DNA of 64,000 nucleotides, taken from NCBI RefSeq assembly GCF_041287255.1, contig NZ_JBGGTX010000001.1, positions 964,001-1,028,000 of the forward strand, read 5' to 3'. Of this stretch, positions 1-8,082 are shown piece after piece. The notes beneath the pieces are model-generated. The model made no database searches and was not told the origin of the DNA. It was given only the letters and a program-made list of their open reading frames with translations. The position numbers and the translations under genes are program-made. Each line of letters begins with the position of its first letter. The first letter of the stretch is position 1. The DNA is from Tamlana flava (GTDB lineage: Bacteria; Bacteroidota; Bacteroidia; Flavobacteriales; Flavobacteriaceae).

Positions 1-130
1 TCATAATTTTTTTTGGCGCTTTCTTTTGAAGCTTGATTGCCTCTTCAAAATTCACCCAATTAATTTCTTGAGCTAGCGTATTAACACTAACAAAACCAAC
101 GGCAATAATTAAAAAAAATATCTTCTTCAT
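1..130 (-). CDS. Thioredoxin-like protein, secreted (5' end only)
   Basis: The gene begins with ATG at 130 and runs off the window edge; 43 codons are visible. They encode a signal peptide (MKKIFFLIIAVGFVSVNTLAQ) followed by EINWVNFEEAIKLQKKAPKK. This start, with a W-V/L-F-E-E-A block and a K-K-I-M run, is typical of the periplasmic thioredoxin_7-type proteins of Bacteroidota, where the CGPC-like motif comes soon after. The active site itself is outside the window, so the family call is from the N-terminus only. A terminator upstream separates it from the POT operon. Confidence 0.6.
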   Translation of the reverse strand, partial: MKKIFFLIIAVGFVSVNTLAQEINWVNFEEAIKLQKKAPKKIM

Positions 131-164
131 ACCTAACTAAGTTGCAAAAGCTGTTCCGAACTTA

Positions 165-192
165 CAAAAAATGCCCCAATTGAGGGGCATTT
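165..192 (-). terminator. Rho-independent terminator after the peptide-transport operon
   Basis: Read on the minus strand, an 8-bp perfect stem (AATGCCCC / GGGGCATT) with a 6-nt loop is followed by six T. It lies 27 bp past the stop codon of the downstream POT gene, so it should end the DPP4-POT-POT transcript before the thioredoxin-like gene. Confidence 0.8.
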
Positions 193-218
193 CGATAAAT
201 TTTTAACTTATTTTTCGA

Positions 219-1991
219 TTAACGGACACCGTGCATGAGTTTTTTTAGCACTGGATGCAACAACAACGAAACAAATCCCAAACCAATTGGAATTAGCGTG
301 AAAATCAAGAAAAATGAGGATAGCCCATGCTCTTGGGTAATCTTTTCAATATCCCCACCTACGTAGTGTGCTAATTTATTACCTATAGCTATGGCCAAAT
401 AATATACCCCAAACATAAACGCTACCATACGGGCAGGAATCAGTTTACTCAGATAAGATAATCCCATTGGGGATAAGCACAATTCACCTAGGGTATGGAA
501 AAGATAAGCAAAAACCAACCATGCCATACTCAAGCTGGCTGTTTTTGCCCCATCGGGCACATCTTTGGCTCCAAACGCTAGAAAAGCAAAACCTATACCC
601 AAAAGGAAAAGCCCTAAGAAATACTTCACCGAGGCTGGTGGATTATATTTGCTGTCCCACCATTTTGTAAATAATGGCGCAAACATGATAATAAACAATG
701 AATTGAGTATAGCAAACCAAGTTACGGGAACTTCAGTTTCGGTAGACTGATATTCAATATAAAGTTTGTAAAGCACAATGGCCCAAACAATCACAAAACT
801 AAAACCAAGAATAACATTTGATAGGCCAATTCTATTAAAGGTTTGTCTAAACAAGCTCAACAATACATAAGTAATAATACCCAAAGGCACTATAGTTACA
901 ATTAAATCAACCACCTTAAAAGTGGTTGCGGCACCTCCCTCTAAAATCCTATTGGTAAAATCTCGTGTATAAATAGGCAAAGAGCCTGCAGCTTGCTCAA
1001 AAGCTGCCCAGAAAAAAATAGTGAACAAACAAAAAATTGAAAAAGCTATCATTTTATCTCTTTCAATAGCCACATACCGCGGTATTCTAATCAGCAAAAG
1101 CAGTATGAAAGTAATGGCTGCCAAAAGGGCAAAAAACAAGGAATCACTAAGTCCAGCAATGGTGAAATTGAATGTTTGGATATCCCCTATTTTACTCAAA
1201 GGATCATTAATGATGAAAATTAGGGCAGAAATTGTGAATACTGCAACCAAAATATAATCAACAGTTAAAAAAGGATTGAGCTTTTCTGTAAGCTTTGAGC
1301 TATCCTTTTCATCTCCAATATTATCACTTTCTTCAAGTTCAACTCTAATGGGTTTATCACCTATATTGCCAAAAAGGGGTTGGGCAAAATAAAACTGAAG
1401 CATGCCCAAGAACATGAATATACCTGCCAAACCAAAACCATAACTCCATCCTATTTTTTCGCCGACCCAGCCACAAAGCATGATACCAATAAACGCCCCA
1501 GCATTTACACCCATATAAAAAATATTGTAGGCGCCATCCTTTTTTTCATCATGTCCTTCATACATTTTTGATATGATAGAGGTCATATTAGGTTTGAAAA
1601 ATCCATTCCCCAAAATTAAAAATGAAATACCAATGTAAAGAAATGTTGGCGTTTCAATGGCCATGGAAGCATGCCCCAAAGTCATAAGCAATGCACCTAT
1701 AACTACGGCCATTCTATAACCAATTTTATTGTCTGCCAACCAACCTCCTGCCAAAGGGGTTAAATAGACCAACATGGCATAAGTGCCCAAAAGCGACAAC
1801 GCTGCTGGAAAATCCCATGCCCACCCGGGATTATCTCCTATGAGAGAACCTGTTAAAAATATAACCAATATGGACCTCATCCCATAATACGAAAAACGTT
1901 CCCACATTTCTGTAAAGAACAATACGAACAACCCCGATGGATGCCCTAAAACTTTATCTTGAAAAAATTGGTCGGTTGAGTTTTTAGCCAT
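219..1991 (-). CDS. POT/PTR2 family peptide permease (long form)
   Basis: A 590-residue inner-membrane proton-coupled di/tripeptide symporter of the major facilitator superfamily. The POT fingerprint ExxERF is present as E28-M-W-E31-R32-F33 followed by SYYG, and the second PTR2 signature GNGFFKPN lies near residues 127-134. About 14 hydrophobic segments are visible; a charged loop near residues 215-240 separates the two halves. It is the third gene of an operon with a second POT gene (11 bp upstream) and DPP4, which suggests uptake of dipeptides released by DPP4. It is longer than its neighbour (462 aa) because of extra central and C-terminal membrane segments. Substrate range is inferred from family and context. 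Confidence 0.93.
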   Translation of the reverse strand: MAKNSTDQFFQDKVLGHPSGLFVLFFTEMWERFSYYGMRSILVIFLTGSLIGDNPGWAWDFPAALSLLGTYAMLVYLTPLAGGWLADNKIGYRMAVVIGALLMTLGHASMAIETPTFLYIGISFLILGNGFFKPNMTSIISKMYEGHDEKKDGAYNIFYMGVNAGAFIGIMLCGWVGEKIGWSYGFGLAGIFMFLGMLQFYFAQPLFGNIGDKPIRVELEESDNIGDEKDSSKLTEKLNPFLTVDYILVAVFTISALIFIINDPLSKIGDIQTFNFTIAGLSDSLFFALLAAITFILLLLIRIPRYVAIERDKMIAFSIFCLFTIFFWAAFEQAAGSLPIYTRDFTNRILEGGAATTFKVVDLIVTIVPLGIITYVLLSLFRQTFNRIGLSNVILGFSFVIVWAIVLYKLYIEYQSTETEVPVTWFAILNSLFIIMFAPLFTKWWDSKYNPPASVKYFLGLFLLGIGFAFLAFGAKDVPDGAKTASLSMAWLVFAYLFHTLGELCLSPMGLSYLSKLIPARMVAFMFGVYYLAIAIGNKLAHYVGGDIEKITQEHGLSSFFLIFTLIPIGLGFVSLLLHPVLKKLMHGVR

Positions 1992-2002
1992 AAATATAAA
2001 TT

Positions 2003-3391
2003 TTAATTATCTGCAAGTTCAAAACCCTCGGTTTCATCATAATGCATTTCAATTTCTTCATCTTCCACACCATGAGTAAGTACTTCCAATTTTTTTCTTA
2101 CCAATAAAACCAGCATGCCCAACACTACACAAAAAATAGCTATTCCTGTAAACACAGTATATTCTCCAAGACTTTCAGACCATTCACCTAAAAGACCTGC
2201 TAGTTTACTCCCAAATCCTGTCATTGCAAAATAAACTCCCATCATAATAGATGCATATTTTACTGGAGCTAATTTTGTTATAAAAGATAATGCCACGGGA
2301 GAAATGCATAATTCTCCTATTGTATGTAACAAATAAGCCAATACCAACCAATACATAGCTGAAGTTCCTGTGGCCTCATATTGCGCTGTTGCACCTGTCA
2401 TAAAGAAAAACCCTGTCCCCATGATAATAAGGCCAACTATCATTTTAAATAAAGAAGTTGAAAGTTTACCTTTCATTTTTCTTTTTGCCCAATAAGCTGC
2501 GACAGTTGTACCCAAAAATATTATAAACATAGCGTTGAGTGATTGAAACCACGATGCTGGAACTTGCCAACCAAATAACATTCTGTTGGTTTTTTCCATC
2601 GTATAAATATTCATCAATCCTCCGGCTTGTTCAAACGCACCCCAAAAAACAATTACCAGTAAAAAAGAAATTAGTAAAACTACTACCCTATCCTTTTCAA
2701 TCTTAGTTAATGGCTTACTTAATGCTACTTTTTCTTTTTCATTTTTAGAAGCCCCAAGAAAATTACCAACATGAGCCAAGTGTTTTTGGCCAAGAACATA
2801 TTGTAATATACCAAAGAACATTCCTATTCCAGCAAGTCCAAAACCATAATGCCATCCATAGACTTCACCTACATATCCAACAACCAAACTTGACAAAAAT
2901 GCTCCAATGTTGATACCTATATAGAAAATAGTAAAACCTTTATCTCTTCGTATATCTCCTTTCTTATATAACCCCCCAACCATAGTAGATATATTTGGCT
3001 TTAACATTCCAACCCCACAAACTATCAAAACAAGTCCTGAATAAAATGCCCACATCTGTTCTACGGCTAAGATACTATGCCCAAAAAGTAATAAAACACC
3101 ACCAACTAGCACCGATTTCTTTTGACCTAGAACCTTATCTGCAATTATGCCTCCTGGAATTGACATAACATAAACCATCATTGTATACCATCCGTACAAG
3201 GCCAGAGCTTCTCCATTTGTCCAACCTAATCCAGCATTTTCTGATTTTGTTTCAGCTACAAGATATAATACTAAAATGGCTCTCATACCATAATAGGAAA
3301 AGCGCTCCCACATTTCCGTAAAAAATAATACAAATAGCCCAACTGGGTGTCCAAATAATTCCTTCTGTTTAACTTTAGCCGTATTTGCCAT
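2003..3391 (-). CDS. POT/PTR2 family peptide permease (short form)
   Basis: A 462-residue paralog of the next gene downstream. The ExxERF motif is E26-M-W-E29-R30-F31, and the PTR2 block GVGMLKPN is present in the first half. The pattern fits 12 membrane segments, the canonical POT size. The tail ends in a hydrophilic acidic stretch. It starts 14 bp after the DPP4 stop codon and is followed 11 bp later by the long-form permease, so the three genes are probably one transcript. The two permeases could differ in peptide preference; nothing in the sequence decides this. Confidence 0.93.
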   Translation of the reverse strand: MANTAKVKQKELFGHPVGLFVLFFTEMWERFSYYGMRAILVLYLVAETKSENAGLGWTNGEALALYGWYTMMVYVMSIPGGIIADKVLGQKKSVLVGGVLLLFGHSILAVEQMWAFYSGLVLIVCGVGMLKPNISTMVGGLYKKGDIRRDKGFTIFYIGINIGAFLSSLVVGYVGEVYGWHYGFGLAGIGMFFGILQYVLGQKHLAHVGNFLGASKNEKEKVALSKPLTKIEKDRVVVLLISFLLVIVFWGAFEQAGGLMNIYTMEKTNRMLFGWQVPASWFQSLNAMFIIFLGTTVAAYWAKRKMKGKLSTSLFKMIVGLIIMGTGFFFMTGATAQYEATGTSAMYWLVLAYLLHTIGELCISPVALSFITKLAPVKYASIMMGVYFAMTGFGSKLAGLLGEWSESLGEYTVFTGIAIFCVVLGMLVLLVRKKLEVLTHGVEDEEIEMHYDETEGFELADN

Positions 3392-3405
3392 AAATTTTAT
3401 TTTAG

Positions 3406-5643
3406 TTACCCTTTAATCTTTACTTGCTCCTTTTGTTTTACTTCTTCCTCCTTTTTTATTTTATCGCCTAGCGTTTCGTTAATAAAATTAGTCATTTTTT
3501 TATATAGATGAAGCCTCGTATTTCCTCCATAAATGCCATGGTTTTTGTCTGGATATACAGCCCAATCAAATTGTTTATCTGCTTGAATTAAAGCTTCAGC
3601 CATTCTCATTGTATGCTGTAAATGCACATTATCGTCACCAGAGCCATGAACTAGCAAATAATCACCTTTTAGTTTTTCAGGATAATTGAATGGCGAATTA
3701 TCATCATACCCACTTGGGTTTTCCTGCGGAGTTCTCATGTAACGTTCTGTATAAATAGTATCGTAAAAACGCCAGCTAGTAACCGGTGCTACTGCTATGG
3801 CCATTTTAAACACGTCGTTTCCTTTAAGCAAACAATTGGTAGACATGTGACCACCATAACTCCAACCCCAAATACCAATTCTATCGGAATCTATATAAGA
3901 CAACTCGCCAAGTTTTCGGGCTGCAGCAATTTGGTCTTCAGTTTCATATTTTACCAAATTCATATAAGTTACCTTTTTAAAATCAGCGCCTTTAAAACCC
4001 GTTCCCCTGCCATCAACACATGCAATAATATAACCTTGCTGTGCCAGATGCTGAAACCAATAATCGTTGTAAGAGTTCCATTGGTTGGCAACTTCTTGCG
4101 AGCCCGGCCCAGAGTATTGATACATTAGAAGAGGATATTCCTTTTGTTCATTAAAATCGGCCGGTTTAATCATCCACATATTCAAATCATTACCATTAAC
4201 ATGGATAGTGCTAAATTCCTTTTTTGACGTTTTATAATCGGAAAGCTTTTGTGCCAGTACATCGTTATCTTTTATACTCTTTATCACATTACCCGATGCA
4301 GAACTATTCAATGTAAATTCTGGTGGTGTAGATGCACTTGAAAACGTATTGATGAAATATGAAAAATCGGCACTAAAAGAAGCATTATTTGTTCCCTCAC
4401 TTTTGGTCAATCTTGCTTTATTTCTGCCATTTAATTTAATGGAATACACATCACGATTGATGGAACCGTTTTCTGTAGATTGAAAAAAAATAGTGTTGTT
4501 TTTTTCATCATAACCATAATATTCCGTGACCTCCCATTTTCCATTTGTGACTTGGTTAATCAAATCGCCATTCTCGGAATAATGGTAAATATGGTTAAAC
4601 CCATCCTTTTCGCTGGTCCAGATAAAACTGTTATCCTTTAAAAAAGTTAGGTTATCCGTAACATCCACATAAGCTTCATCGGTTTCTGCCAGTGCTAAAC
4701 TTGAGGTATTTGTTTTAGCATTGATCAGCCATAAATCCAACTCGTTTTGGTGCCTATTTAAATATTGGGCACTCAATACATCAGGTTTTTTGGTCCATTC
4801 TATTCTTGCAATATAAAAGTCGTTGTATGCCTTATCAACTTTTACCTCGTTAGTCTTTCCATTAGTTAAATCATATATATGAAGCGACACCTTTGAATTA
4901 GCCTCTCCAGCCTTAGGATATTTAAAAACCTGCTGGGTTTGGTAAAGCCCCTCGCCATAAACATCCATGGAAAACTCAGGAACTTCAGTTTCATCAAATC
5001 TAATAAAGGCAATTTTATCACTATTAGAATTCCAATCGAAAGCACGCACAAATTTGAATTCTTCCTCGTAAACCCAATCGGTAATACCGTTAATTATTTC
5101 ATTCTTTTTACCGTCAAAAGTGATTTGCGTTATTTTATCGGTTTGCAAATCTTTAACAAACAAGTTATTATCCTTTGCAAAGGCCACTTTAGTTCCATCT
5201 GGTGAAAACGTGGGTTCTTGTATTTTATCCTCGGTAATCAAGGTCAGGCTACCATGTTTTACATTGTAAACATAATAGTTCCCCAAAGAAGACCTTCTGT
5301 AAATGGCTTCCTCATTGGTTGCCAAAATCACTTTATCTTCATCTTGGCTAAAGGTATAATCAGTAAAATAGGGAATCTCTTCAAAATTGGCTGAGCTTAC
5401 CAAGGTATTTATTTTTTTCAAAGTTTTGTAATCATAAATATCTATGGACGTACTTCGTGTTGCTCTATCAAAATTTAAAACAGAGTATTGTTGTCCATTC
5501 GCCATTGAATGCAAAACATCAAGATATTCTGTTCTAAAAGTTCCGTTTTTCCAAATGTCTTCGAGGGTAATTTCTTTGGTTTGCGCTGAAACAATTGAAG
5601 TTACAAACAGGCAAACATAAAAGGAGAATTTTAGGTGATTCAT
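3406..5643 (-). CDS. dpp4: Dipeptidyl peptidase IV-type serine protease (S9B)
   Basis: A 745-residue exported prolyl oligopeptidase-family enzyme that removes X-Pro (or X-Ala) dipeptides from peptide N-termini. It has a signal peptide ending SAQ near residue 21, an N-terminal beta-propeller (DPPIV_N), and a C-terminal alpha/beta hydrolase. The catalytic triad is readable: Ser595 in GWSYGG, Asp670 in GSGDDNVH and His702 in KNHGIYGG. The DWVYEEEF block near residue 190 matches the double-Glu motif that binds the substrate amino terminus in DPP4. It is the first gene of the operon with two POT permeases: extracytoplasmic cleavage followed by dipeptide uptake. The C-terminal tail is very rich in Lys and Glu. 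Confidence 0.95.
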   Translation of the reverse strand: MNHLKFSFYVCLFVTSIVSAQTKEITLEDIWKNGTFRTEYLDVLHSMANGQQYSVLNFDRATRSTSIDIYDYKTLKKINTLVSSANFEEIPYFTDYTFSQDEDKVILATNEEAIYRRSSLGNYYVYNVKHGSLTLITEDKIQEPTFSPDGTKVAFAKDNNLFVKDLQTDKITQITFDGKKNEIINGITDWVYEEEFKFVRAFDWNSNSDKIAFIRFDETEVPEFSMDVYGEGLYQTQQVFKYPKAGEANSKVSLHIYDLTNGKTNEVKVDKAYNDFYIARIEWTKKPDVLSAQYLNRHQNELDLWLINAKTNTSSLALAETDEAYVDVTDNLTFLKDNSFIWTSEKDGFNHIYHYSENGDLINQVTNGKWEVTEYYGYDEKNNTIFFQSTENGSINRDVYSIKLNGRNKARLTKSEGTNNASFSADFSYFINTFSSASTPPEFTLNSSASGNVIKSIKDNDVLAQKLSDYKTSKKEFSTIHVNGNDLNMWMIKPADFNEQKEYPLLMYQYSGPGSQEVANQWNSYNDYWFQHLAQQGYIIACVDGRGTGFKGADFKKVTYMNLVKYETEDQIAAARKLGELSYIDSDRIGIWGWSYGGHMSTNCLLKGNDVFKMAIAVAPVTSWRFYDTIYTERYMRTPQENPSGYDDNSPFNYPEKLKGDYLLVHGSGDDNVHLQHTMRMAEALIQADKQFDWAVYPDKNHGIYGGNTRLHLYKKMTNFINETLGDKIKKEEEVKQKEQVKIKG

Positions 5644-5767
5644 TAAAAAAATTATTCTTTTTACAAAATGATGTCAAGTTTACTAAAAATTATGTAAAAA
5701 ACCGTCAATATTAACACTTAAATAACGCGGTTTAAATCAAGGTATTCAATATTCATAACAAGAGTAG

Positions 5768-5775
5768 TATCTTTG
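5768..5775 (+). promoter_or_regulatory. Promoter -7 element for the mevalonate gene pair
   Basis: TATCTTTG matches the Bacteroidota -7 consensus TAnnTTTG exactly and lies 19 bp before the ATG of the HMG-CoA reductase gene. No convincing TTG -33 element is seen at the usual distance. It sits in the 151-bp divergent gap shared with DPP4. Confidence 0.6.
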
Positions 5776-5794
5776 CACTGCTAATGAATAAATT

Positions 5795-7117
5795 ATGAGT
5801 AAACCAATTGACGGCTTTTCTAAACTTTCAAAATCAAAAAAAATAGATTGGATTGTTGAGACCTATTTTTCAAATACTGATGATGCCAAGGAGGTATTGA
5901 AACAATATTGGAATAGCAACAAAAAACTGCAACAATTGCACGACGAATTTATTGAAAACACCATCACGAATTATTATTTGCCTCTTGGTGTGGCTCCCAA
6001 TTTTTTAATCAATGGAAAAATATACACCATCCCTATGGCCATTGAGGAAAGTTCTGTTGTTGCCGCAGCAAGCAAAGCTGCCAAGTTTTGGATGGACAGA
6101 GGCGGTTTTAAAACCAAAGTCATTTCAACCACTAAAATTGGGCAGGTCCATTTTATTTTTAAAGGTGATTTCGAAAAGCTAAAAACATTTTTTGATTTGG
6201 TTAAGCCAAAGATCATTGAAGATACCAAGGCCATTACCAAAAACATGGAAAAGCGTGGTGGTGGTATCATTGATATAGAATTACGGGATAAAACTTCGGA
6301 CATTGGCAACTATTACCAGCTCCATGCATCATTTGAAACCCTGGATGCCATGGGTGCCAATTTTATAAATTCATGTTTAGAGCAGTTTGCAAAAACCTTT
6401 AAAGATGAAGCACAGGTTTTTCATCTATTTTCTGATGAAGAAAAGGAAATTGAGGTGGTCATGAGCATTTTGTCCAACTATGTGCCAGATTGTTTGGTAC
6501 GTGCAGAAGTGTGTTGTAAAGTTGAAGATTTAAATGAAGGCAGCACCATTTCGGGTGAAGCTTTCGCGAAAAAATTTGTCCAGGCCGTTAACATTGCTGA
6601 AGTTGAACCATTTAGGGCGGTAACACATAATAAAGGCATAATGAACGGTATTGACGCCGTTGTTTTGGCAACAGGAAACGATTTTAGAGCCATAGAAGCT
6701 GGTGTTCATGCTTATGCGGCACGAAAAGGAAAATATAGTAGTTTAACCCATGCCAAAGTTGAGGATGGTATTTTTACCTTTTGGATTGAAATACCTCTGG
6801 CCCTTGGCACCATTGGGGGATTAACGGGATTACACCCACTTGTAAAATTGGCCTTAGAACTTTTGCATAAACCATCAGCCAAAGAGTTGATGCAAATTGT
6901 AGCTGTTGCCGGTTTGGCACAAAATTTTGCCGCACTGCGCTCACTTACCACTACAGGTATTCAACAAGGCCATATGAAAATGCATTTGATGAACATCTTG
7001 AATCAGTTTGAAGCCACAAACGAAGAGAAAAAAATACTTACCGAATATTTTAGAAACCACACGGTTTCTCACAGTGCCGTTTCAGAAGCCATTAACAAAC
7101 TAAGAGTTAAAAGTTGA
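5795..7117 (+). CDS. mvaA: Hydroxymethylglutaryl-CoA reductase (class II type)
   Basis: A 440-residue cytosolic enzyme interconverting HMG-CoA and mevalonate, the committed step of the mevalonate route to isoprenoids. The opening block IDGFSKLSKSKK is typical of the bacterial class II form. The catalytic Glu region is EESSVVAAASKAAKFW (about residues 83-98), THNKGIMNG carries the catalytic Lys, and the Asp is in ATGNDFRAIEAG. Near the C-terminus the HKPSAKELMQIVAVAG and QQGHMKMH blocks carry the His region. The name degradative is only a family label here. The next gene, a GHMP kinase, overlaps it by 4 bp, which supports a biosynthetic mevalonate role. Confidence 0.95.
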   Translation: MSKPIDGFSKLSKSKKIDWIVETYFSNTDDAKEVLKQYWNSNKKLQQLHDEFIENTITNYYLPLGVAPNFLINGKIYTIPMAIEESSVVAAASKAAKFWMDRGGFKTKVISTTKIGQVHFIFKGDFEKLKTFFDLVKPKIIEDTKAITKNMEKRGGGIIDIELRDKTSDIGNYYQLHASFETLDAMGANFINSCLEQFAKTFKDEAQVFHLFSDEEKEIEVVMSILSNYVPDCLVRAEVCCKVEDLNEGSTISGEAFAKKFVQAVNIAEVEPFRAVTHNKGIMNGIDAVVLATGNDFRAIEAGVHAYAARKGKYSSLTHAKVEDGIFTFWIEIPLALGTIGGLTGLHPLVKLALELLHKPSAKELMQIVAVAGLAQNFAALRSLTTTGIQQGHMKMHLMNILNQFEATNEEKKILTEYFRNHTVSHSAVSEAINKLRVKS

Positions 7118-8019
7118 AAACATTTTACAGCCATGGTAAATTATTATTGACTGGCGAATATGTAGTACTCGACGGGGCTATGTCATTAGCTGTACCAACA
7201 AAATATGGGCAATCGTTGACCGTTGAAAATTTAGACCAACCAAAAATCATTTGGCAAAGTTTGGATGAAAAGGGTAAGGTTTGGTTTGAAGGTGAATTTC
7301 AATTGAATGAGATTAGCACATCGCATGCTACTCTTAATGATGTTTCCAAAAAACTGATTCAAATCTTAGATGCGGCGAAAACACTAAATCCAGAATTTCT
7401 TATTAACTCCATTGGTTGTAAAATTACCACACGGTTAGATTTTCCAAGAAATTGGGGACTAGGCACATCGTCAACGTTGATAAATAATGTGGCGCAATGG
7501 GCTAATGTTGATGCTTACCAACTATTGGAAAAAACCTTTGGCGGAAGTGGATATGATATTGCCTGTGCACAAAAAGATTATGCCATTACATATCAAATCA
7601 TAAATTCCAAACCCATTGTAAATACTGCTGAATTTAATACGTCATTTAAGGACTGCCTGTATTTTATTCACTTAAACAGAAAACAAAACAGTCGAGAAGG
7701 CATTAAACATTATCACAGCAATAAAGTCAATGCTTCAAATATAATTAATGAGATTAATGTTATCACGGCGAAAATAATTTCAGCCAAAACCCTTGAAGAA
7801 TTTGATGCTTTAATAGCTTCACACGAAACTTTAATTGCTGAAATCACCAATCAAAAAACAATTAAAGAATTACTTTTCGAAGATTTTAATGGTGGCTTAA
7901 AAAGTCTTGGGGCATGGGGCGGAGATTTTGTTTTAGCAACTTCCAAAAGTGACCCGACATCTTATTTTAAAGTAAAAGGTTTTGAAACCGTTATACCATA
8001 CACATCAATGATATTATAG
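7114..8019 (+). CDS. GYDIA-family GHMP kinase (mevalonate-pathway kinase)
   Basis: A 301-residue small-molecule kinase of the GHMP superfamily. It starts with TTG overlapping the preceding stop (TTGA), so it is probably translationally coupled. HGKLLLTGEYVVLDG is the N-terminal GHMP motif, RNWGLGTSSTL is the ATP-binding motif 2, and GGSGYDIACA is the block that names the family. AWGGDFVLA near the end is the third motif. Coupling to HMG-CoA reductase points to mevalonate, phosphomevalonate or diphosphomevalonate as substrate; which one cannot be told from sequence. Confidence 0.88.
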   Translation: MKTFYSHGKLLLTGEYVVLDGAMSLAVPTKYGQSLTVENLDQPKIIWQSLDEKGKVWFEGEFQLNEISTSHATLNDVSKKLIQILDAAKTLNPEFLINSIGCKITTRLDFPRNWGLGTSSTLINNVAQWANVDAYQLLEKTFGGSGYDIACAQKDYAITYQIINSKPIVNTAEFNTSFKDCLYFIHLNRKQNSREGIKHYHSNKVNASNIINEINVITAKIISAKTLEEFDALIASHETLIAEITNQKTIKELLFEDFNGGLKSLGAWGGDFVLATSKSDPTSYFKVKGFETVIPYTSMIL

Positions 8020-8033
8020 GCCTAAAAACAAAA

Positions 8034-8056
8034 AAGCCCCGATTATTTCGGAGCTT
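8034..8056. terminator. Bidirectional terminator between convergent genes
   Basis: A 10-bp stem with one mismatch (AAGCCCCGAT / TTCGGAGCTT) and a 3-nt loop lies between the GHMP kinase and the PpiD-like gene. A-rich sequence on the left and CTTTT on the right allow use on either strand. Confidence 0.65.
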
Positions 8057-8082
8057 CTTTTCATTTATGCTTTATGTCCTTT

